This document shows positions 7,625-16,850 of a stretch of 64,000 nt of DNA, one piece after another (within the stretch, counting starts at the first letter, position 1; every line of letters starts with the position of its first letter). A program made the translations under genes and the position numbers. Under the pieces are notes generated by a model. That model did no database searches. It was given only the letters and a program-made list of their open reading frames with translations, and was not told where the DNA came from. The DNA lies in the NCBI GenBank assembly GCA_049323655.1, contig JBMONO010000022.1, positions 1-64,000 on the forward strand, read 5' to 3'. This DNA is from DB1 sp049323655. Its GTDB lineage: Bacteria; Desulfobacterota; Desulfobulbia; Desulfobulbales; SURF-16.

Positions 7625-9621
7625 TGCAGTTCCTGTTCCTTGAGCACGGCGATGCGGTCGCGGAGGTCCGCCGCCTCTTCAAAGGCCAGTTCCCGGGCCC
7701 TGGCCATCATCTCCGCCTCCAATTTTTTGATCCTCGCCCGCAGTTCCTTGAGACTGGTGAACACCTCGCCGGCCTCGGCCACCTGCGGCGGCGCCACCGA
7801 CATGGGTCGGCTCTTCTCGTAGACGGTTTCCACAACGTTCTTGATGGTGGAACGCACCGTGGTCGGGGTGATGCCGTGGCGGCGGTTGAACTCCTGCTGC
7901 AGGGCCCGACGCCGGGTTGTTTCCTCGATGGTGCGCTGCATGGAGCCGGTAACGGTATCGGCGTAAAGGATCACCATGCCGTCGGCGTTGCGCGCCGCCC
8001 GGCCGCAGGTCTGGATCAACGAGCGCTCGCTGCGCAGAAAGCCCTCCTTGTCGGCGTCGAGCACGGCGACCAGCGACACCTCGGGGATGTCGAGCCCCTC
8101 GCGCAGCAGATTGATGCCGATCAGCACATGAAATTCTCCCTGGCGCAGCTCCCGCACCAGCTCGATGCGTTCCAGGGTCTTGATGTCGGAGTGAAGATAG
8201 CGGACCGTGACACCCAGTTTTCCGAAATAGTCGGTAAGGTCCTCTGCCATTCGCTTGGTCAGCGTCGTCACCAGCACCGCCTCGCCCAGCGCCTCCCGCA
8301 GGCGGATCTCGGCCAGGAGATCGTCAACCTGGCTTGTCGCCGGTCGCACCTCAATGGCCGGATCGAGCAGACCGGTGGGCCGGATGATCTGCTCCACCAC
8401 CCGACCCTGGGCCCGCTCCAGCTCAAAATCACCCGGGGTGGCGGAGACGTAGATCGCCTGGTTGAGGCGGGAGTCGAACTCCTCGAAACGCAGGGGCCGG
8501 TTGTCCAGCGCCGAGGGCAGCCGGAAGCCGAATTCCACCAGGGTCTCCTTGCGCGAGCGGTCGCCGCGGTACATGCCGCCGATCTGGGGAATGGTGATGT
8601 GGCTTTCGTCGACAAAGAGGAGAAAATCCGAAGGGAAATAATCGAGCAGGGTGGGCGGCGGCTCACCCGGACTCCGGCCGGTGAGATGGCGGCTGTAATT
8701 CTCGATGCCGTTGCAGTAGCCCAGTTCGCCGATCATCTCCAGGTCGAACATGGTGCGCTGCTCCAGCCGCTGCGCCTCCAGGAGCCGCCGCTCCTTTTCA
8801 AAAAAGGCGAGCCGCTCCTTGAGCTCCGCCTTGATCGTCTCCATGGCCCGGGCCAGCACCTCTTTCGAGGTGACGAAGTGGCTGCCGGGAAAGACCGTTA
8901 CCTCGTCCATCACCCCAAGCACCTCGCCACGCAGCGGATCGACCAGCGAGATGGTCTCGATGGTGTCGCCGAACAGCTCCACCCGCAGGGCGCGATCCTC
9001 CTCATAGGCGGGAAAGATGTCCACCACATCGCCCCGCACCCGAAAGGTGCCGCGATGAAAGGAGTAATCATTGCGCTCGTAGAGCATGTAGACCAGGCGG
9101 CGCTGCATCTCCGCCAGGGAAAACTCCTCGCCCCTTTTCAGAAAGAGGTGCATGTTCTTGTACTCGTCCGGCGAACCGAGGCCGTAGATGCAGGAAACGC
9201 TGGCGACGATCACCACATCGCGACGGGTGAGAAGCGAACGGGTGGCGGAATGGCGCATCTTATCGATGGCGTCGTTGATGGCCGAATCCTTTTCAATGTA
9301 TGTGTCGGACTGGGGGATATAGGCCTCGGGCTGGTAGTAGTCGTAGTAGCTGACAAAATACTCCACCGCATTATCCGGCAACAGCTCCTTGAATTCGGCG
9401 AAGAGCTGGGCCGCCAGTGTCTTGTTGGGGGCCATGACCAGGGCGGGCCGCCGGGTGCGGGCAATAACATGGGCCATGGTGAAGGTCTTACCCGAGCCGG
9501 TGACGCCCAGGAGCACCTGCTCGCGCTCGCCGCGCTCCACTCCCCGGATCAGGGCGTCGATGGCCCGCGGCTGGTCGCCGGCCGGTTCAAAAGGCGAATG
9601 AATGCTAAAAGCGGTGCTCAT
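7615..9621 (-). CDS. uvrB: UvrABC excision repair protein B
   Basis: A 668-residue UvrB. It begins with FEPAGDQPRAI and the Walker A GVTGSGKT (residues about 37-44). The beta-hairpin region follows (YYDYYQPEAYIPQSDTYIEK), then VDESH (helicase motif II), YVSATPGDFE, the C-terminal motifs GINLLREGLDIPEV and QTCGRAARN, and a UVR domain (about 630-665) that binds UvrC. It loads on damaged DNA with UvrA and positions UvrC for incision. The start ATG at 9621 lies inside the end of thiL (17-bp overlap). The frame continues upstream, but MSTAFSIHSPFEPAGDQP matches the family N-terminus. Confidence 0.98.
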   Translation of the reverse strand: MSTAFSIHSPFEPAGDQPRAIDALIRGVERGEREQVLLGVTGSGKTFTMAHVIARTRRPALVMAPNKTLAAQLFAEFKELLPDNAVEYFVSYYDYYQPEAYIPQSDTYIEKDSAINDAIDKMRHSATRSLLTRRDVVIVASVSCIYGLGSPDEYKNMHLFLKRGEEFSLAEMQRRLVYMLYERNDYSFHRGTFRVRGDVVDIFPAYEEDRALRVELFGDTIETISLVDPLRGEVLGVMDEVTVFPGSHFVTSKEVLARAMETIKAELKERLAFFEKERRLLEAQRLEQRTMFDLEMIGELGYCNGIENYSRHLTGRSPGEPPPTLLDYFPSDFLLFVDESHITIPQIGGMYRGDRSRKETLVEFGFRLPSALDNRPLRFEEFDSRLNQAIYVSATPGDFELERAQGRVVEQIIRPTGLLDPAIEVRPATSQVDDLLAEIRLREALGEAVLVTTLTKRMAEDLTDYFGKLGVTVRYLHSDIKTLERIELVRELRQGEFHVLIGINLLREGLDIPEVSLVAVLDADKEGFLRSERSLIQTCGRAARNADGMVILYADTVTGSMQRTIEETTRRRALQQEFNRRHGITPTTVRSTIKNVVETVYEKSRPMSVAPPQVAEAGEVFTSLKELRARIKKLEAEMMARARELAFEEAADLRDRIAVLKEQELQWL

Positions 9622-10591
9622 AGCCGCCGAAGGTGATGTCCTGTCTTTTGCCATTATGACGCAGCACGACCCGGTCGCCGGCCACCATTTTCCCGACCCG
9701 GAAAAGCGGATGGCCGTATCGGGCGCCAAACGCCTCGATTGATACCCTCTTTTCCGCCGCTACGGTAAAGAGGAGCTGGTAATCCTCGCCGCCGGCCAAG
9801 GCGAGGTCCAGCGGCGCCAGCTCCAGTTCCCCCGCAGCCTCCCGCAGAACAAAAGAGAGCGGCACCTGATCCGCGACGATTTCCGCACCAACACCGCTCG
9901 CCGTGCAGATGTGGGCCAGATCGGTGGCCAGACCGTCGGAGAGATCCATCATGGCATGAACCAGCCCGCTGGCGGCCAGCAGCCGGCCGAGATCGAGCTG
10001 GGGGGTTGGATCGCAATGAGCGCGGACCAGGGAGGCAAAGCGGCCTTCGCCGTGCATGCCGCGCCGGCACAGCTCAAGGCCGCCGGCCGCCTCGCCGAGC
10101 GGACCGCTGACCCAGACATCATCGCCGGCCATGGCCCCGGCCCGGTAACAGACCTGATCCGCCGCCATCTCGCCGCACAGGGTCAGGGTCAGCACGATCC
10201 GCTCGGGTGAGAAAACCGTGTCCCCACCCGCCAGGGTGATATCATAATCCGCCATGACACCAAACATGCCGGCCAGCAAGGAATCCACCAGGCTCTTGTC
10301 CGCAGAACCAGGCAGCCCCAGGGAAAACAGGGCGAAACGGGGGGTACCGCCCATGGCGGCAATGTCGCTGACATTGACGGAGACCGTCTTGCGGCCCACC
10401 TGCTCCGGCGGATGCCAGGCGAGGTCGAAATGCACCGACTCGATCAGAGTATCCATGGTCCACAGGGAGACCGTGCCGCCGGCTCCGGCGACAACGGCGC
10501 AGTCGTCGCCGATCCCCTTGATCAGGTAATGGGACGATCGCTGCTGTCGTGCGATCTGTGCGATGATTGCTCTTTCCGCCAATCCGCTCAT
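9605..10591 (-). CDS. thiL: Thiamine-monophosphate kinase
   Basis: A 328-residue ThiL. Recognised segments are KGIGDDCAVV (ATP/Mg2+-binding Asp pair), MDTLIESVHFDL, GRKTVSVNVSDIAAMGG, TLAGGDTVFS, MDLSDGLATDLAHI and ALAGGEDYQLLFT. It phosphorylates thiamine monophosphate to thiamine diphosphate. ATG at 10591 gives the normal length; an in-frame extension to 10741 has no family match and overlaps ptsI. It lies downstream of ptsI and overlaps uvrB. No other thiamine genes are in the window. Confidence 0.95.
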   Translation of the reverse strand: MSGLAERAIIAQIARQQRSSHYLIKGIGDDCAVVAGAGGTVSLWTMDTLIESVHFDLAWHPPEQVGRKTVSVNVSDIAAMGGTPRFALFSLGLPGSADKSLVDSLLAGMFGVMADYDITLAGGDTVFSPERIVLTLTLCGEMAADQVCYRAGAMAGDDVWVSGPLGEAAGGLELCRRGMHGEGRFASLVRAHCDPTPQLDLGRLLAASGLVHAMMDLSDGLATDLAHICTASGVGAEIVADQVPLSFVLREAAGELELAPLDLALAGGEDYQLLFTVAAEKRVSIEAFGARYGHPLFRVGKMVAGDRVVLRHNGKRQDITFGGYEHRF

Positions 10592-10631
10592 GTTCCTGTC
10601 TTCTGTCCTCTGCACGCTTATGTTGCGCCGT

Positions 10632-12419
10632 TCACAGCACCAGCTCCGGATGATGGCGGGCCAGATACTCCGCCAGCCCGGCCCGCACCTCCATGGTCGA
10701 CTGGCTGGCCAGCAGCCGGTCGGCCAGTTCCTCCACCTCATCCGCCCGGCTGTGGCGGATCATCTTCTTGATTGCCGGGATGGCCGGCGGGTGCATGCTG
10801 AAGGCATCAAGCCCCAGACCGAGCAGCACCGGCAGGTACCGCTCCTGGCCGGCCATCTCGCCGCAGATGCCGACCTCGATGCCGTGCCGGTGACCGGCCC
10901 GCACCACCTGACTGATCAGCCGCAACACCGCCGGATGCAACGGCTCGTACATGTGGGCGACCTGCTCGTTGCCTCGGTCGATGGCCAGCACATACTGAAT
11001 GAGATCATTGGTGCCGATGCTGAAAAAATCGACATCGCCTGCCAGAGTATCGGCCACCGCCACCGCGCTCGGCACCTCGATCATGATCCCGAACCTGACC
11101 TCCTCGGCGCAGGGCATTCCCTGCCGCCGTAAATCTCCCCGCACCCCGGCAATGATCTCCTTGATCTGCTCAAGTTCACAATATGAGGAAATCATCGGAA
11201 AGAGAATGCGCAGATTGCCATGCGCGCTCGCCCGGAACAGGGCGCGGAGCTGAGTAATAAAAAGGGTCGGCTCCCGCAGGCAGTAACGGATGGCCCGCAG
11301 CCCCAAGGCGGGATTGGCCTCACGCCCCTCATTCCGCCCACCTCTATCCATCGTCTCTTTTGCCTTTACCGGGAAAATTTTGTCCCCGCCGATATCAAGG
11401 GTACGGATCGTCACCGGAAAGGGAGCGGCCAGGGAGAGCAGCCGGCGATACTCGGCCAGCAGGGTTTCCTCGTCCGGCAGCAGCGAGGAGGCGAGATAGA
11501 GGTATTCGCTGCGAAAGAGGCCGACTCCGACCGCGCCGAAGTGAAAGGCCTGGCTGATCTCATCCACACTTTCCAGATTAGCCTCGACCCGGACCGGCAT
11601 ACCGTCGGCGGTTTCAGCACGCAGATGGGTGTAAGCGGCAATTTCGGCGCTGTCGCGGCGCAGCTGATCCTGCCGCTGCCGATAGCGGGTCGTCAACTCC
11701 GGCGAAGGATTGACAAAGACTTCACCGCTGCCGCCGTCCAGAATGAGCATATCCCCGTCAGCAACCCTGACATCGATATCCGTCACCCCGACCACGGCCG
11801 GGATGCCGAGGGTGCGGGCGATGATCGCGGCGTGGGACGTTTCGCCACCCATGGCGGCAATCAGGCCGGCGCTGCCGCCGCGCAGCCGGAGAATGGCCTC
11901 CGGGGTGAAATCACGAGCCACCAGAATGGTCGCGTCTCCGGCCGGTTCAGGCAGCTCGACGGCGCCGCTCAACTCGGTGACGATGCGATCCGCCACCTGC
12001 CGGACATCGTGAAAACGATCACGAAGATAGGCATCCTCCATGCCACTGAACAGTTCCCGCACCTCGGCCAGGGATTTTTCCAATGCCCACTCCGCATTTG
12101 TCCGTTCCCCGGCGATGAGGGCCAGGGTACGATCAAAGAGGAGATGATCCCGCAGCATCAGGATGTGACTGTCGATGATCGCCACATAGTCGGTCAACAC
12201 AGCGGCGAAATGTTCCCGCACCTGCTGAAGCGCACCCTCAGCCCGGGCCACCGCCTGGCGGAAACGGTGCTGCTCGGCCGCAACGGCGGCATCGCCAATC
12301 GTTCGTCGGCGAATTGCCATTCCGGATTGAGGCAACACGGCGCGACCAATAACCACGCCGGGCGAAACCCCGATGCCCGAAAAGACCACCGCCCTGTCAT
12401 CTTCCCCGTTGTTGGTCAT
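10632..12419 (-). CDS. ptsI: PTS enzyme I (phosphoenolpyruvate-protein phosphotransferase)
   Basis: A 595-residue enzyme I. The N-terminal phosphohistidine loop is GGETSHAAIIAR (His196). The PEP-binding barrel contains GVGLFRSEYLY, TIRTLDIGGDK, NPALGLRAIRYCL, RILFPMISS, GIMIEVPSAV, FFSIGTNDLIQY and the catalytic-Cys loop GICGEMAG. It transfers phosphate from PEP to HPr. The N-terminus lacks a GAF domain, so it is the standard EI and not the PtsP form. ptsH overlaps by 4 bp just upstream. No EII permease is in the window, so a mainly regulatory PTS is possible. Confidence 0.97.
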   Translation of the reverse strand: MTNNGEDDRAVVFSGIGVSPGVVIGRAVLPQSGMAIRRRTIGDAAVAAEQHRFRQAVARAEGALQQVREHFAAVLTDYVAIIDSHILMLRDHLLFDRTLALIAGERTNAEWALEKSLAEVRELFSGMEDAYLRDRFHDVRQVADRIVTELSGAVELPEPAGDATILVARDFTPEAILRLRGGSAGLIAAMGGETSHAAIIARTLGIPAVVGVTDIDVRVADGDMLILDGGSGEVFVNPSPELTTRYRQRQDQLRRDSAEIAAYTHLRAETADGMPVRVEANLESVDEISQAFHFGAVGVGLFRSEYLYLASSLLPDEETLLAEYRRLLSLAAPFPVTIRTLDIGGDKIFPVKAKETMDRGGRNEGREANPALGLRAIRYCLREPTLFITQLRALFRASAHGNLRILFPMISSYCELEQIKEIIAGVRGDLRRQGMPCAEEVRFGIMIEVPSAVAVADTLAGDVDFFSIGTNDLIQYVLAIDRGNEQVAHMYEPLHPAVLRLISQVVRAGHRHGIEVGICGEMAGQERYLPVLLGLGLDAFSMHPPAIPAIKKMIRHSRADEVEELADRLLASQSTMEVRAGLAEYLARHHPELVL

Positions 12420-12688
12420 TGTTCACCAAAACCGTCGGCAATGAGGGCGGAAAGGGCGGCGAGCGCCTCCCGCGCATCCGGCCCCTTTGCCCTGATGGAC
12501 ACCGGGGTGCCCATGGTACATCCCATGGCCATGACATCAAGTATACTCTTGCAATCCGCCTCCATGCCATCCCGCACCAGTTTGATATCGGCTGCAAAAC
12601 GTCGCGCTGTTTGCACCAGCAGGGCCGAGGCCCGGCCATGCAGCCCGAAACGGTTGGGGATAACGATCTCCTGCACACGGGTCTCCAT
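12416..12688 (-). CDS. ptsH: Phosphocarrier protein HPr
   Basis: A 90-residue HPr. The active-site helix reads FGLHGRASALLV, with phospho-acceptor His17. The second site CKSILDVMAMG carries Ser48, the position phosphorylated by HPr kinase in lineages that have that enzyme. In the active-site loop, family members usually read HARPA; here it is HGRAS, as in some nitrogen-PTS (NPr-like) carriers. It is translationally coupled to ptsI (4-bp overlap). Whether an HPr kinase exists elsewhere cannot be seen. Confidence 0.95.
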   Translation of the reverse strand: METRVQEIVIPNRFGLHGRASALLVQTARRFAADIKLVRDGMEADCKSILDVMAMGCTMGTPVSIRAKGPDAREALAALSALIADGFGEQ

Positions 12689-12690
12689 GG

Positions 12691-13056
12691 TTATTTGACG
12701 ACCCGCAGCACCGCCTTCTTTTTCGGCGCCGCTTTTTTGACCTTTTTCGGGTCATGACCGGGTTCATTGAAATCCACTGCCTTGATATACCGTTTTTCAC
12801 CGCCCATGGTAAAAATCTCCTTGCCGGTAAACTGAGGGGTTCGCAGGGTCCACACCACTTTCTGCGGCGGGACGGCCAGCAGATACATGCTGACATGCCA
12901 CCACTCGTCCCGCTTGCTGCTGTCCCTCTCAAAACCGCTGACCATCGCATAGGTCAGAGTCTGCGGGTTCTCCGTTACGATAACGACAATATCCCCCTCT
13001 TCGGTGGTTTCCTTTAACCGGAAAATCCGGTGCAACTCTTCGACGATCTTTTCCAT
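12691..13056 (-). CDS. Unknown 121-residue protein upstream of ptsH
   Basis: I do not recognise this protein. It starts MEKIVEELHRIFRLKETTEE. A mixed alpha/beta core follows (DIVVIVTENPQTLTYAMVSG, WWHVSMYLLAVPPQKVVWTL, FTGKEIFTMGGEKRYIKAVD) and a Lys/Pro-rich basic tail (PGHDPKKVKKAAPKKKA). No signal peptide or membrane helix is seen. It ends 2 bp before ptsH, so it is very likely the first gene of the ptsH-ptsI-thiL-uvrB transcript. Composition and spacing support a real gene; the basic tail might contact nucleic acid, which is only a guess. Confidence 0.7.
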   Translation of the reverse strand: MEKIVEELHRIFRLKETTEEGDIVVIVTENPQTLTYAMVSGFERDSSKRDEWWHVSMYLLAVPPQKVVWTLRTPQFTGKEIFTMGGEKRYIKAVDFNEPGHDPKKVKKAAPKKKAVLRVVK

Positions 13057-13696
13057 GTCACTGCCATATTGATGATTTCGGAAAAACGGTCAATCAACCA
13101 TAGAAACCAGGGAGCTTCCAGAGGTGACCAGCTGCCATTCAAAACATCTTCGCTGTGCCCTGCGCTCTCCGTGGCAACAAAACTTTTTGAGGGTGCACAT
13201 GTTCCATCAAAACACTGAGGGACCGGAACCGGACGTCCGCCGACTGCATCCTTGCCAGCCCATCCGTTTCCGTATGACATACAACGGAGTCGACAAAAAG
13301 GCAACAGAGGAAGCACCGGCCGCTCCGATCCGGCCATGCCGGTCAGCAAAAAAAACGTTTCTCGTTGTCTGTTATATATTTTATGACTAGTGTATAAGAC
13401 GATGTGAACCGCCGCCTTGCCGCCACCTTTCTCCCCCGAACAGGCGGCCCACAAAGCAAGCCGCGGCGGCGATCACGGGCAAGGCACCGGTCATTCTCGT
13501 CCGCCGACACAGGGGACGCGGCCAGAAGAGAGATTTTCAGGCGAAAACATGGAACCTTTTTACATACCATCTTGTCTGTCACTACATGACGACACCCAAG
13601 GCATGACCCCTCCTGCCGCCGGCATCTTCTCATCCAGCCGCGCAGAGGCACCGCCCGGGACACCAGGACCGGCCAGCAACGGGCAACGGGTGTCCC
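13057..13696. other. Divergent 640-bp intergenic region
   Basis: This gap separates the leftward pts transcript from the rightward ECF sigma operon. It holds an AT-rich stretch (13350-13410) and the sigmaE-like promoter listed at 13551. No frame in it looks like protein, and no strong intrinsic terminator was seen. A leftward promoter for the pts genes should also lie here but could not be fixed. Confidence 0.4.
13551..13580 (+). promoter_or_regulatory. Candidate sigmaE-type autoregulatory promoter
   Basis: GGAACC at 13551-13556 is followed by TTTTT and, 18 bp after the -35 box, by TCTGTC. This fits the ECF/sigmaE pattern (GGAACTT, 15-16 bp, GTCTRA), with one base more spacing than ideal. 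It lies 117 bp before the sigma factor start. The same CGGAACC/GGAACTT type of box occurs at 39075 and 39545. Confidence 0.45.
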
Positions 13697-14281
13697 ATGG
13701 ATAACAACAGCGAGCTGAAAACGGAAACCGAAGGGCTGGTCAGCGCTTTTCTCGAAGGAGACAAGCAGGCGTTCAATCGCCTGGTCCAGCTCTATCAGAT
13801 CAAGATATTCAACCTCGCCCTCAACTATGTCAAAAATCAGGAGGAGGCGAAGGATCTGGCCCAGGATATCTTCGTCACTGTCTACAAATCACTACCCGGC
13901 CTGCGGGAGCGGGAGAAATTCACCTCGTGGCTCTATCAGATTGCCATTAACCACTGCCGCAACCGTTATAAGAAACTGATCAGGAGGGGATACTTCAGCA
14001 ATCTTTCCCTGGATGACGATGAAACATTCATCCAGATCGTCGGCGATGAAGGACCGGAAAAAAGCCTCCAGAGGCAAAACACGATCAGACTGGTTCGCGC
14101 GGCCATCGATGCTATGGGTGAGGCAGAGCGGGAGATCCTGCTGCTGCGGGATCTGCAGGAACTGGCCTACGAGGAAATCAGCGCCATCCTCGGCATTCCG
14201 CTCGGCACGGTAAAATCGAAACTCAACCGGGCACGGTCTTCCCTGAAGGACCGATTGAAAAAAAATTATCATAATCTATGA
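13697..14281 (+). CDS. ECF RNA polymerase sigma factor (RpoE-like)
   Basis: A 194-residue sigma-70 family ECF factor. Region 2 spans about residues 20-90 (FNRLVQLYQIKIFNLALNYV, then EEAKDLAQDIFVTVYKSL and FTSWLYQIAINHCRNRYKK). Region 4 spans about 130-185 (EREILLLRDLQELAYEEISA, then ILGIPLGTVKSKLNRARSSL). The sequence and gene order fit the RpoE-like group controlled by a membrane anti-sigma factor. The gene for that factor follows with a 4-bp overlap, and a DegP protease gene comes next. I infer an envelope-stress role. A sigmaE-like promoter upstream suggests autoregulation. Confidence 0.93.
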   Translation: MDNNSELKTETEGLVSAFLEGDKQAFNRLVQLYQIKIFNLALNYVKNQEEAKDLAQDIFVTVYKSLPGLREREKFTSWLYQIAINHCRNRYKKLIRRGYFSNLSLDDDETFIQIVGDEGPEKSLQRQNTIRLVRAAIDAMGEAEREILLLRDLQELAYEEISAILGIPLGTVKSKLNRARSSLKDRLKKNYHNL

Positions 14282-15216
14282 GATTGCCTATGAAATGCGA
14301 TGACTGCCAGAATTTTTTTTCTCCCTATCTTGATGGAGAAATCACCGCCGAGGAACGGGTCGGGGTGGAGGCACATCTGCGATCCTGCAGCCACTGCAAC
14401 GGCGAATGGCATGCCTTCCGGGCCGCCGTTACCGCGTTGCGGCAGATTCCCGTCGCCAAGGTGCCGCCAGGCTTCCTTGCCGGAATCCATGACAAGCTGG
14501 AAAAACCTTCCCTGATAATCAGAATACAGGAATGGCTGACCGGGGTCGGCAAACGGCAGGTGGCGATTCCCACCGCCTTTGCCATGCTCGTCATCGGCTT
14601 TGTCAGCGCCTCGCTGATTCATTTCATCCCCCTGAACCGACAACAGGAGACACCGCATCCTCAGACCGCAAACACCGCCCGGACGGCGAGCAGCCAGCCG
14701 GCTGCTCAATCTGCATCGCTACTGGCAAGCGTCATGCCGGCTAAAGATCATCCCGACTTTTACCCGGGTGTCCCAACCCTTTCCGAGTATGAGGAAGAGG
14801 GAGTGGATTCCTTCTCCCGTTTTGCCATGTTCCCCGAACAGCAGAAAAAACAGGCTCCGGTCGCGGTGGACTTCGTCTCCACCGGCGGTCACAACCACTC
14901 GTATCTCGACATCCCCCTGCCCTCTTTGTCCCGCTATCATCAGAAAACCACGATTCACCCCGACCTCTTGATCACCATCCACTCCGACGACGAATCGGCG
15001 CGGCTGGGCCTGCTCAGACAGATCATGCAATCGCCCCACTGGCAGGCCGATATTTACAACCAGAATACCATCATCCTGTCCGTACCGGCCGGCAGTTTCG
15101 ACCAACTGCGCACCATCTGCTGCCAAAAAACCGCGTCCTTCAATCCCGCCTACGCCAGGGACAGCCGTTACATCTCCCCCAAGCGCTTTCTCACCGTGGC
15201 GGTTACCCTTGAGTAG
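14278..15216 (+). CDS. Membrane anti-sigma factor with zinc-finger N-terminus
   Basis: A 312-residue protein. The first 45 residues carry the anti-sigma zinc finger: MKCDDCQNFFSPYLDGEIT, then a helix with HLRSCSHC (His-x3-Cys-x2-Cys). One membrane helix follows at about 94-118 (VAIPTAFAMLVIGFVSASLI). The C-terminal 190 residues are periplasmic and not recognised; they may sense envelope damage. The zinc domain would hold the ECF sigma factor at the membrane. Two starts are possible: ATG 14278, overlapping the sigma stop by 4 bp, or ATG 14290 (MKCDD), closer to the family N-terminus. DegP follows in the same direction. Confidence 0.85.
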   Translation: MRLPMKCDDCQNFFSPYLDGEITAEERVGVEAHLRSCSHCNGEWHAFRAAVTALRQIPVAKVPPGFLAGIHDKLEKPSLIIRIQEWLTGVGKRQVAIPTAFAMLVIGFVSASLIHFIPLNRQQETPHPQTANTARTASSQPAAQSASLLASVMPAKDHPDFYPGVPTLSEYEEEGVDSFSRFAMFPEQQKKQAPVAVDFVSTGGHNHSYLDIPLPSLSRYHQKTTIHPDLLITIHSDDESARLGLLRQIMQSPHWQADIYNQNTIILSVPAGSFDQLRTICCQKTASFNPAYARDSRYISPKRFLTVAVTLE

Positions 15217-15218
15217 CA

Positions 15219-15247
15219 TGAACTGGCTGCGCCACGCAGCCAGTTCA
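15219..15247 (+). promoter_or_regulatory. Strong hairpin between anti-sigma gene and degP
   Basis: TGAACTGGCTGCG (15219-15231) pairs perfectly with CGCAGCCAGTTCA (15235-15247) around a 3-nt loop. A T7 run appears only 9 bp later, so full termination is doubtful. It may act as a partial terminator or an mRNA stabiliser that sets degP level relative to the sigma factor. Confidence 0.5.
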
Positions 15248-15288
15248 ACACCCACATTTTTTTCTTTCAACACCAAGGAATCACGGCT

Positions 15289-16713
15289 ATGCACACAAAC
15301 AGCACACGATTTTCCCTGACATTTTTTCTCGTCGGCGCGGCGCTTTTTCTGCTGACCCTGCCAGCCCTCGCCTCCCGGCCCGACACCTTTGCCCCGCTCG
15401 TAGAACAGTACGGGGACACGGTGGTCAACATCTACACCACCCAGACGGTCAAAACTCCACCCATCCCTTATTTCCCCTTTCCCGACCATCCGGCTGTCCC
15501 CGAACTGTTCCGAAAATTTTTCGAACAACCCGGACCAAACGGTTTCCAGGGACAACAGGGGATTCCGCAAAAACGAACCAGCCTCGGCTCAGGGGTGATC
15601 ATTTCGGAAGACGGCTTTATCGTCACCAACAACCATGTCATTGATGAGGCGGACGAGATCAACGTTCGCTTCGCCAATCACGAGGAATACGAGGCAAAAA
15701 TCATCGGCCGTGATCCGAAGACCGACGTGGCGCTGATCAAGATTGAACCGAAGAAGTCCCTCCCCTATGTCAATTTCGGGGATTCCGATCAGCTGAAGGT
15801 AGGTGACTGGGTACTGGCCATCGGCAACCCCTTCGGTTTCGAACAGACCGTCACCGCCGGCATTGTTTCCGGCAAGGGTCGCAGTCTCGGCAGCGGGGCT
15901 TATGAAAATTTCATCCAGACCGATGCCTCCATCAATCCCGGCAACTCCGGCGGCCCTCTCTTCAACATGGACGGCGAGATGATCGGCATCAACACGGCGA
16001 TCTACAGTCGCAGCGGCGGCAACATCGGCATCGGCTTCGCCATTCCCGCCAACATGGCCAAGGACGTGGTCAAACAGTTGAGAGAGACCGGGAAGGTCAC
16101 CAGGGGGTGGCTGGGGGTGATGATCCAGAACGTCAACCAGGATCTGGCCCAGAAATTCGGCCTTGACCGGGCAATCGGCGCCCTGGTCGGCGAAGTCACC
16201 CCTGACAGCCCGGCCGAAAAGGCCGGCATCGAGGCGGGGGATATCATCGTCGAGTATAACGGCAAGGAAATCTTACAGATGAACATGCTGCCGGCCTTGG
16301 TCGCTCAGACCCCGGTGGGCAGCAAGGCCAGCCTCGTGCTGTTCCGCGACGGGAAGAAAAAAGAGGTCACCGTTACCATCGCCAAACTAAACGAGGACGA
16401 GATGGCCATGGCCGGCGAAGAATCCGCCACCATGCTCGGCCTGACCGTCCAGGAGCTGACTCCGGAACTGGCCCGCTCCTTCAACATCACCGACAAGGAG
16501 GGCGTCGTTATCGCCAATGTCGAGCCCGGCTCAGCTGCGGCTGCGGTCGGACTGCAGCCCGGCGATCTGATCCTCGAGGTGAACCGGCAACGAATCAGCA
16601 GGGTGGAGGACTACAACAAGGCCGTGGGCACCCTCGACAAGAGCGGCAGTATTCTCCTGCGGGTCAAACGCGACCGCCACACCCGTTTTGTCGTGATCGA
16701 ATCGCGGCGGTAA
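15289..16713 (+). CDS. degP: Periplasmic serine protease of the DegP/HtrA family
   Basis: A 474-residue Do-type protease. A signal peptide covers residues 1-29 (hydrophobic LTFFLVGAALFLLTLPALA, cleavage after ALA). The trypsin-like domain has catalytic His116 (NNHVID), Asp146 (KTDVALIK) and Ser220 (GNSGGP). Two PDZ domains follow (about 275-365 and 380-470), each with a GWLGV- or LGL-type start and an SPAEKAGI/SAAAAVGL peptide-binding region. It degrades or refolds misfolded proteins in the periplasm. It ends the sigma/anti-sigma cluster, which is the main reason to read that cluster as envelope stress. A strong terminator follows. Confidence 0.96.
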   Translation: MHTNSTRFSLTFFLVGAALFLLTLPALASRPDTFAPLVEQYGDTVVNIYTTQTVKTPPIPYFPFPDHPAVPELFRKFFEQPGPNGFQGQQGIPQKRTSLGSGVIISEDGFIVTNNHVIDEADEINVRFANHEEYEAKIIGRDPKTDVALIKIEPKKSLPYVNFGDSDQLKVGDWVLAIGNPFGFEQTVTAGIVSGKGRSLGSGAYENFIQTDASINPGNSGGPLFNMDGEMIGINTAIYSRSGGNIGIGFAIPANMAKDVVKQLRETGKVTRGWLGVMIQNVNQDLAQKFGLDRAIGALVGEVTPDSPAEKAGIEAGDIIVEYNGKEILQMNMLPALVAQTPVGSKASLVLFRDGKKKEVTVTIAKLNEDEMAMAGEESATMLGLTVQELTPELARSFNITDKEGVVIANVEPGSAAAAVGLQPGDLILEVNRQRISRVEDYNKAVGTLDKSGSILLRVKRDRHTRFVVIESRR

Positions 16714-16748
16714 ACCACCGCCCCTCTGTACGGGCCGAAAATGGAAAA

Positions 16749-16785
16749 CCCGTCCGGGACACAATATGTCCTGGACGGGTTTTTT
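16749..16785 (+). terminator. Intrinsic terminator after degP
   Basis: A 13-bp stem (16749-16761 with 16767-16779, one G-T pair, 5-nt loop) is followed by T6. The convergent trpF gene ends at 16851, so it also marks the border between the two transcripts. Confidence 0.85.
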
Positions 16786-16850
16786 CTGAAACTGATGATG
16801 ATTTCTGCCGTTTTTTTGAGCGGCTCCGGGTGGTAACCGCCCTGGGAGAT

